A DNA stretch of 20,177 nt from JANQQZ01 sp039179915 (GTDB taxonomy: Bacteria; Planctomycetota; Phycisphaerae; Phycisphaerales; UBA1924): assembly GCA_039179915.1 (NCBI GenBank), contig JBCDEF010000024.1, forward strand, positions 1 to 20,177, read 5' to 3'. Each line of letters starts with the position of its first letter. Positions within the stretch are counted from its first letter, which is position 1. The position numbers were made by a program, and so were the translations under genes. The notes beneath the pieces were generated by a model that made no database searches, was not told where the DNA came from, and saw nothing but the letters and a program-made list of their open reading frames with translations. Positions 16,149 to 20,177 of the stretch are shown one piece after another.

Positions 16149-17015
16149 ATGCGCACGGATGGGCGACGAACTCGGCGGCAGCCGCACGCACCGGCGGTCC
16201 CGGGGGCGGGCCTGCTTCCGGTCTTGCTGGGTGGCATGCTGCTTGGGGTGGCCGCGTCCGGCTGCGGGCTGGTCGAGGACCTGGGACTCCAGCGGAACCC
16301 CAACCCCACGAATTTGTTCGACGTCTTCACCCGGCCCTCGCCGGGCCAGGCGGCCAGGTGGGCCGTCGATCCGTTCAACGCGGACCACCGGTTCCGGGGG
16401 ACGTCGCTGCTGGCCTCGGCCCCGTTCGCGGGCGACGAGGTCTATCTGGCGATGTTCGAAGCCAACTCGGCTGACCCCGACCCGGCGGTGCGAGCCGCGG
16501 CCGTCCGGGGCCTGGCGCACCACGGCGACCCGTCGCACGTGCCGCTGATCGTCGATCGGCTGTCCGACGAAGACACGCTCGTTCGGCTGGCCGCGGCCCG
16601 CGCGCTCCAGCGCATCCACAACCCCGAAGCGGTCCCCGCGCTGCTGCGGCGGCTCGACGAGCAGGCCGAGCCCGAGCACGCGGTCCGGGCCGCCTGCGCC
16701 CACGCGCTCGGGCAGTACCCGCAGCGGCGTGTGCTCGATTCGCTCGCCGGTGCCCTGCGGGACCGGTCGCTGTCGGTCAACGTTAACGCCCGCGAGGCGC
16801 TGGTCATCCTGACCGGCCGGGACGATCTGTCGGTCGATCCGGAGCCTTGGTTTCGGTTCGTCAGCACCGCCGAGGCCCCGTTCGAGCAGCAGAGCCGGTA
16901 CCGGTACCCGGTCTTCCAGCGGGACCGCCGGCTTGTCGAGTTTGTCCCGCTGTACCCGGCCATGCAGTTCGAGCCGAGCGCAGAGCCGATCGGGCTGCCG
17001 CGCGTGGAGCGGTAG
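16149..17015 (+). CDS. HEAT-repeat lipoprotein (288 aa)
   Basis: A lipoprotein signal with a long basic n-region (RRTRRQ), a hydrophobic stretch (21-36) and lipobox AASGC (Cys39) precedes a helical repeat domain. HEAT/PBS-lyase-type repeats run from about 108 to 225, seen as repeated D..VR..A..AL..I or similar (PAVRAAAVRGLAHHGDPSHVPLIVDRLSDED; LVRLAAARALQRIHNPEAVPALLRRLDE; AVRAACAHALGQYPQRRVLDSLAGALRD). The C-terminal 60 residues (YRYPVFQRDRRLVEFVPLYPAMQFEP) form a separate segment. HEAT repeats are protein-binding scaffolds, so this is probably an envelope adaptor; the partner is unknown. It is divergent from another lipoprotein gene, which suggests a joint role. There is no room for a Shine-Dalgarno if the TATACT box is the promoter. 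Confidence 0.88.
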   Translation: MRTDGRRTRRQPHAPAVPGAGLLPVLLGGMLLGVAASGCGLVEDLGLQRNPNPTNLFDVFTRPSPGQAARWAVDPFNADHRFRGTSLLASAPFAGDEVYLAMFEANSADPDPAVRAAAVRGLAHHGDPSHVPLIVDRLSDEDTLVRLAAARALQRIHNPEAVPALLRRLDEQAEPEHAVRAACAHALGQYPQRRVLDSLAGALRDRSLSVNVNAREALVILTGRDDLSVDPEPWFRFVSTAEAPFEQQSRYRYPVFQRDRRLVEFVPLYPAMQFEPSAEPIGLPRVER

Positions 17016-17172
17016 GGCCGCCGGCGTCGCCCGGTGCGTCCGAAAACCCGCCCGCGGCGCTCGCGACGCCCGCACCGCCGGACTGTCCCGACCACGCCAC
17101 GCCCCGAGCGCGAGCACCGGCCGGACAGGTCGCGGTGCTTCTTCCGATACTCCACTCGCAGGTTGGGATCGG

Positions 17173-17177
17173 GGAGG
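17173..17177 (+). promoter_or_regulatory. Shine-Dalgarno site deciding the MDR start
   Basis: GGAGG within GGGGAGGG (17171-17178), six bases before GTG 17184. The same frame is open from 17034, but that part is Arg-rich spacer sequence with no family match. Confidence 0.75.
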
Positions 17178-17183
17178 GTCAGC

Positions 17184-18197
17184 GTGCGTGCACTTGTGAT
17201 CGATCAGGCGGGTCCCCGGCTCGAGCGCGACCGCGCCGACCCGGTCGGCCCCACGGGCCAGGCGGTAGTGCGCGTGCTGTGCAGCGGGCTGGGCGGGCTG
17301 GACCTGGCGGCCGTCGCCGGTCGGATCGACCACGCGGGGGTGCTCGGGCACGAGATCGTCGGCCGGGTGGAGTCGTCGCCGAAGCCGGCGCAGATCGGCG
17401 CGGTGGTGGCGGTCGCGCCCGAGGTCGCGTGCGGCGCGTGCGACATGTGCCGCGCCGGCATGGCGCCGCACTGCCGGACAATCCGTGTGCTGGGCTTCGG
17501 CGGGACCGACGGCGGGCTGGCCGACCGGGTGGCCGTGCCGGCGCGCAACCTGCACGTCTTGCCTGCGGGCGTCGGGCCCGAGTCGGCCGTGCTCGCGCAG
17601 CCCGTGGCCGACGCGGTGCACGTTGCGAGGCTCGTGCCGATCGAGCGGCAGACCTACGTCACGGTCCTCGGCGACGGCCTTAACGCGCTGCTGGTCGCCC
17701 AGATCCTGGCGCGCCGCAACGCCTCGGTCCGCCTGCTCGGCGGCCGACCCGAACGCTTCGGCCTCTGCGAGCGGTGGCGCGTCCGGCACCGCAACGTGCA
17801 CGAGGCGGGCCTCCGCGAGGACCAGGACGTCGTCGTGGCCTGCTTCGAGCCGGACGGCGCGATGGTCGACGAATCGCTCCAAGCCGCCGACCTGACCCGG
17901 ATCGCGCTGGGCATGCTCCGCCCCCGGGGCACGCTGGTCGTTGCCGGGCCTCCGGTGCCGGTGCAGGGCGTCGGGCTCGACTTCACCGCCGGCGCCGAGG
18001 CGATCGTCGCGAGGGAACTGCGGGTCGTCGGCGCACGGCGTGGATTGATGGCCGACGGCCTGGCCGCGATCGCTGCGGGAGACGTCGATCTCGATCCGCT
18101 GATCACCGCCCGGGCCGACCTGGCCGACGGTGTCTCGGCGCTCCGGGCCGCGGCATCGCCCGAGCAGCTCCGCACGATTATCCGCGTCGCGGCTTGA
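17184..18197 (+). CDS. Zinc-type medium-chain dehydrogenase (MDR) with an altered catalytic site (337 aa)
   Basis: An MDR alcohol dehydrogenase-like protein: GroES-like domain, then a Rossmann domain. VLGHEIVGRVE (53-63) supplies His56/Glu57, and four structural-zinc cysteines are present at 83, 86, 89 and 97 (CGACDMC then C). The nucleotide loop is VLGDGLNALLVAQILARRNASVRLLG (161-186), a GxGxxA variant. Where relatives have G-I-C-(S/G)-T-D-L the sequence reads G-L-G-G-L-D-L (35-41), so the catalytic-zinc Cys is Gly37. The usual Glu of the EP motif in the third ligand region is Gln139 (LAQPVADAVHVA). The fold and cofactor site look intact, but zinc catalysis is doubtful. The GTG start is set by the Shine-Dalgarno at 17173. 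The 168-nt spacer upstream has a weak GATACT (17146-17151). It converges on serA with 10 nt between. Confidence 0.9.
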   Translation: MRALVIDQAGPRLERDRADPVGPTGQAVVRVLCSGLGGLDLAAVAGRIDHAGVLGHEIVGRVESSPKPAQIGAVVAVAPEVACGACDMCRAGMAPHCRTIRVLGFGGTDGGLADRVAVPARNLHVLPAGVGPESAVLAQPVADAVHVARLVPIERQTYVTVLGDGLNALLVAQILARRNASVRLLGGRPERFGLCERWRVRHRNVHEAGLREDQDVVVACFEPDGAMVDESLQAADLTRIALGMLRPRGTLVVAGPPVPVQGVGLDFTAGAEAIVARELRVVGARRGLMADGLAAIAAGDVDLDPLITARADLADGVSALRAAASPEQLRTIIRVAA

Positions 18198-18207
18198 AGC
18201 GGGCTTG

Positions 18208-19452
18208 TTACCAGAGCACGCGGAGCCGGACCGTGTCGGGCAGCGCCCGCAGCGCCTCGCCCAGGCCCGCCGCGCCGTCCGGATCGATATCCAGGACGAC
18301 GTAGCCCAGCTCGGCGTCGGTCTGCAGGTACTCGCCCAGCACGTTGACCCCGCGCTCGGAGATGACCGCGTGCAGCCCGCTCAGCACGCCGGGAACGTTG
18401 CGGTGCATGTGCAGGATGCGGTGCGGCCGGCGGTTCGGGTCGGCGGCCTGCGACGGCAGGTCCACCCGCGGCATGTTGACCGCCCCGGGCGTCGAGCCCG
18501 TGTCCAAGAACCGGACGAGCTTGGTCGCCACGTCCTCGGCGATCGTCGCCTGCGCTTCTTCGGTGCTGCCGCCGATGTGCGGCGTCAGTATCACGTTGGC
18601 AACGCCCCGAAGCTCGCTCTCGAACGCTTCTGCCGACGAGCCCGGCTCGACCGGGAAGACATCGACCGCGGCGCCCGCGAGGCGGCCCGCGGTCAGCGCG
18701 GCTGCGAGCGATGGCACATCAACGATCTGCCCCCGCGCGTTGTTGATCAGCACCGCGTCCGGCTTCATACCCGACAGCTCCGCGGAGCCGATCAGCCCCC
18801 GCGTCGTCGGCGTGTCGGGCACATGCAGCGTCACGATGTCCGATCGTTCCAGCAGGTCGGCCAGCGACTCAGCGGGCTGCGCGTTGCCCAGCGGCAGCTT
18901 GGGCTCGATGTCGTGGTACAGCACGCGCATGCCGAAGGCCTCGGCCAGGATCGAGACCTGCGTGCCGATGTGCCCGTAGCCGACGATGCCCAGCGTCTTG
19001 CCCCGGATCTCGTGCGAGCCCGCGGCCGACTTCTGCCACGCGCCCGCGTGCATCTGCGCCGAGCGGTCGCCAAGCCGGCGTGACAACGCCACGCACTCGG
19101 CGATCGTCAGCTCCGCGACCGACCGCGTGTTGCCGAACGGGCTGTTAAAGACCGGCACGCCCCGCGACCGGGCCGCGGCCAGGTCCACATGGTCCGTACC
19201 GATGCAGAAGCAGCCCGCGGTCAGCAGCCGGGGCATGCGGGCGATGGCTTCGGCTGGGAGTGCCGTACCGGAACGCACGCCCAGCACGTGCGCGTCGGTA
19301 GCTGCGCTCAGCAGCTCGTCCGGCGACAACGCCCTGTCGATCCGCTCGACGGCGTAGCCCGCCTCGGCGAAGACCGCGTCGGCCCGGGCGCTGACCTTCT
19401 CCAGCAAGACCACGCGGATCTGGTCTTTGGGGAACGAGGTTGCATCAGCCAT
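18208..19452 (-). CDS. serA: D-3-phosphoglycerate dehydrogenase (414 aa)
   Basis: Catalyses the first step of serine synthesis, NAD-dependent oxidation of 3-phosphoglycerate to 3-phosphohydroxypyruvate. Domain order fits the short, E. coli-like SerA (410 aa): substrate domain with FCIGTDHVDLAAARSRGVPVFNSPFGNTRSVAE (82-114), Rossmann loop GIVGYGHIG (155-163), then catalytic Arg240 in NNARGQIVD, Glu269 in DVFPVEP and His292 in LTPHIGGST. An ACT domain at the C-terminus (about 344-414, HRNVPGVLSGLHAVISERGVNV) implies feedback inhibition by serine. Start ATG 19452 gives MADATSFPKDQIRVVLLEK, which aligns with the family start; it overlaps the uppP stop by 8 nt (ATGGCTGA), so translation is probably coupled. 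A start 36 nt upstream is in the same frame but lies within uppP. Confidence 0.95.
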   Translation of the reverse strand: MADATSFPKDQIRVVLLEKVSARADAVFAEAGYAVERIDRALSPDELLSAATDAHVLGVRSGTALPAEAIARMPRLLTAGCFCIGTDHVDLAAARSRGVPVFNSPFGNTRSVAELTIAECVALSRRLGDRSAQMHAGAWQKSAAGSHEIRGKTLGIVGYGHIGTQVSILAEAFGMRVLYHDIEPKLPLGNAQPAESLADLLERSDIVTLHVPDTPTTRGLIGSAELSGMKPDAVLINNARGQIVDVPSLAAALTAGRLAGAAVDVFPVEPGSSAEAFESELRGVANVILTPHIGGSTEEAQATIAEDVATKLVRFLDTGSTPGAVNMPRVDLPSQAADPNRRPHRILHMHRNVPGVLSGLHAVISERGVNVLGEYLQTDAELGYVVLDIDPDGAAGLGEALRALPDTVRLRVLW

Positions 19453-20177
19453 CGTCGGTCTCGGTGTTGGCCCTGTCGTTGGTTGCATCGGCGGGCAGCT
19501 CGATCGCGGCTTCCTCTTCGGGGCCGAGCTGCACGACGCCGCCGGCGATCAGCCCGCCGAGCGCCGCGGCCAGCACGAGCCGGTACCAGCCGAAGGCCTC
19601 CAGCCCGTGCTTGTTCAGGAAGCCGACCAGCCACTTGACCGCGAACGCGGCGCTGACCGTTGCCACGCCCAAGCCGACGAGAAACACCACCGGCCCGAAG
19701 ACCTCGAACATGTTGGGCACATCCGCTTGGTTCGACTCGTGGATGTTCTTGATCAGCTTGTAGACGCACGCGCCGCCGAGCGTCGGCAGGCCCAGCAGGA
19801 AGCTGAACTCGGCCGCCTGCTTTGGCTTGAGGCCGACCAAGACGCCCGCGGTGATCGTCATCATCGACCGGCTCGTGCCGGGCCACATCGCCAGGCACTG
19901 CATGAAGCCGATGATCAGCGCCTGCTTGATGGTCATCGCCGCGATCGAGTCGGTTTCCGGCGAGGCATCTTGCTCCGGCTGGTTGCGGTGCTTGCGCAGC
20001 CGCCAGCGGTCGAGCACGATCATGTAGACACCGCCGAGCGCGAGCGCCGCGATCACGGGCACCGTTGAGAACAGCGCCGCGCTGATGATGTCGTCGAGCA
20101 ACAGGCCCAGCACCGCCGCGGGCAGGAAGGCCACGATCAGGTTGATCAGCACCCGTCGCCCCGCCGGGCTCTTGCCG
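19445..20177 (-). CDS. uppP: Undecaprenyl-diphosphatase, partial (N-terminus beyond window)
   Basis: Integral membrane enzyme that dephosphorylates undecaprenyl diphosphate so the lipid carrier can be reused in peptidoglycan synthesis; it also gives bacitracin resistance. The visible part begins GKSPAGRRVLINLIVAFLPAAVLGLLL, which is the middle of the BacA/UppP family. The catalytic PGTSRS motif is present in WPGTSRSMMTITAGVLVGL, and several hydrophobic helices follow (LGGVYMIVLDRWRL, VVFLVGLGVATVSAAFAVKWLVGFL, LVLAAALGGLIAGG). The E-rich N-terminal motif lies outside. A charged loop (KHRNQPEQDASPETDS) before the catalytic motif is longer than usual, and the C-terminus has an acidic tail. The GTG at 20152 is internal, not the start. 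It is the upstream partner of serA in a coupled pair. Confidence 0.94.
   Translation of the reverse strand, partial: GKSPAGRRVLINLIVAFLPAAVLGLLLDDIISAALFSTVPVIAALALGGVYMIVLDRWRLRKHRNQPEQDASPETDSIAAMTIKQALIIGFMQCLAMWPGTSRSMMTITAGVLVGLKPKQAAEFSFLLGLPTLGGACVYKLIKNIHESNQADVPNMFEVFGPVVFLVGLGVATVSAAFAVKWLVGFLNKHGLEAFGWYRLVLAAALGGLIAGGVVQLGPEEEAAIELPADATNDRANTETDDG

Noticed and set aside
17083..17090. Third copy of the CTGTCCCG arm, upstream of the MDR gene
   Set aside because: A single half-site without its partner; about one or two such 8-mers are expected by chance in a window of this size and GC content.
15969..17882. 637-codon - strand frame under the HEAT lipoprotein and MDR genes
   Set aside because: It spans two well-supported + strand genes and their spacer and has no recognisable domain.

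Overview
The window is GC-rich bacterial DNA. It most likely comes from a member of the Planctomycetota, probably a Phycisphaerae-like lineage. The lineage call is inference: it rests on the high GC, the near absence of Shine-Dalgarno sites before many starts, the mix of a type II secretion ATPase/secretin pair with several lipoproteins of planctomycete flavour, and the bacterial 23S/5S sequences. No database search was possible.

Layout. Positions 1-728 are the 3' end of a 23S rRNA gene. A ~215-nt spacer with three perfect copies of a 12-mer follows, then a 5S rRNA (about 943-1050) closed by a strong intrinsic terminator (1053-1087). From 1276 the window is densely coded, with mostly very short gaps. 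On the + strand come a conserved-looking unknown protein and an aldo/keto reductase that abuts it. On the - strand, converging on them, is the block gspD (8339-5919), gspE (5926-4198), an SRPBCC/AHSA1-type protein (4170-3601) and a GNAT acetyltransferase (3580-2963). Divergent from gspD is a BtuF-like binding protein without a signal peptide (8543-9511). It converges on a second - strand block: an atypical SDR of the NDUFA9 type (13669-12662), RNase R (12660-10189) and a CpcT/CpeT-like lipoprotein (10177-9521). Divergent from the SDR are an ABC ATPase of the iron/B12 type (13729-14496) and a membrane-anchored Pro/Gln-rich protein (14508-15263). Next is a divergent lipoprotein pair (15298-16101 on -, HEAT-repeat lipoprotein 16149-17015 on +), whose shared 47-nt promoter region carries a perfect inverted repeat. 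The window ends with a zinc-type MDR dehydrogenase (17184-18197, +) converging on serA (19452-18208, -), which is translationally coupled to uppP (19445 to beyond 20177, -).

How the genes relate. GspD and GspE are the outer-membrane channel and cytoplasmic motor of a type II secretion / type IV pilus-like machine; the other components must lie elsewhere. SerA feeds serine synthesis and UppP recycles the undecaprenyl carrier for cell-wall synthesis; they overlap by 8 nt. RNase R degrades structured RNA. The rest are envelope lipoproteins and accessory enzymes of unknown substrate.

The most notable observations are these. gspE has an apparent one-base insertion that removes its normal C-terminus and stop and runs the frame into the GNAT gene, giving a spurious-looking 987-residue reading frame. 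A heptanucleotide repeat encodes the start region of the CpcT-like lipoprotein. An 8-bp perfect palindrome with a TATACT box suggests a leaderless divergent promoter. The MDR enzyme keeps its structural zinc cysteines but appears to have lost catalytic zinc ligands. I saw no clear defence island, prophage, transposon or CRISPR array.
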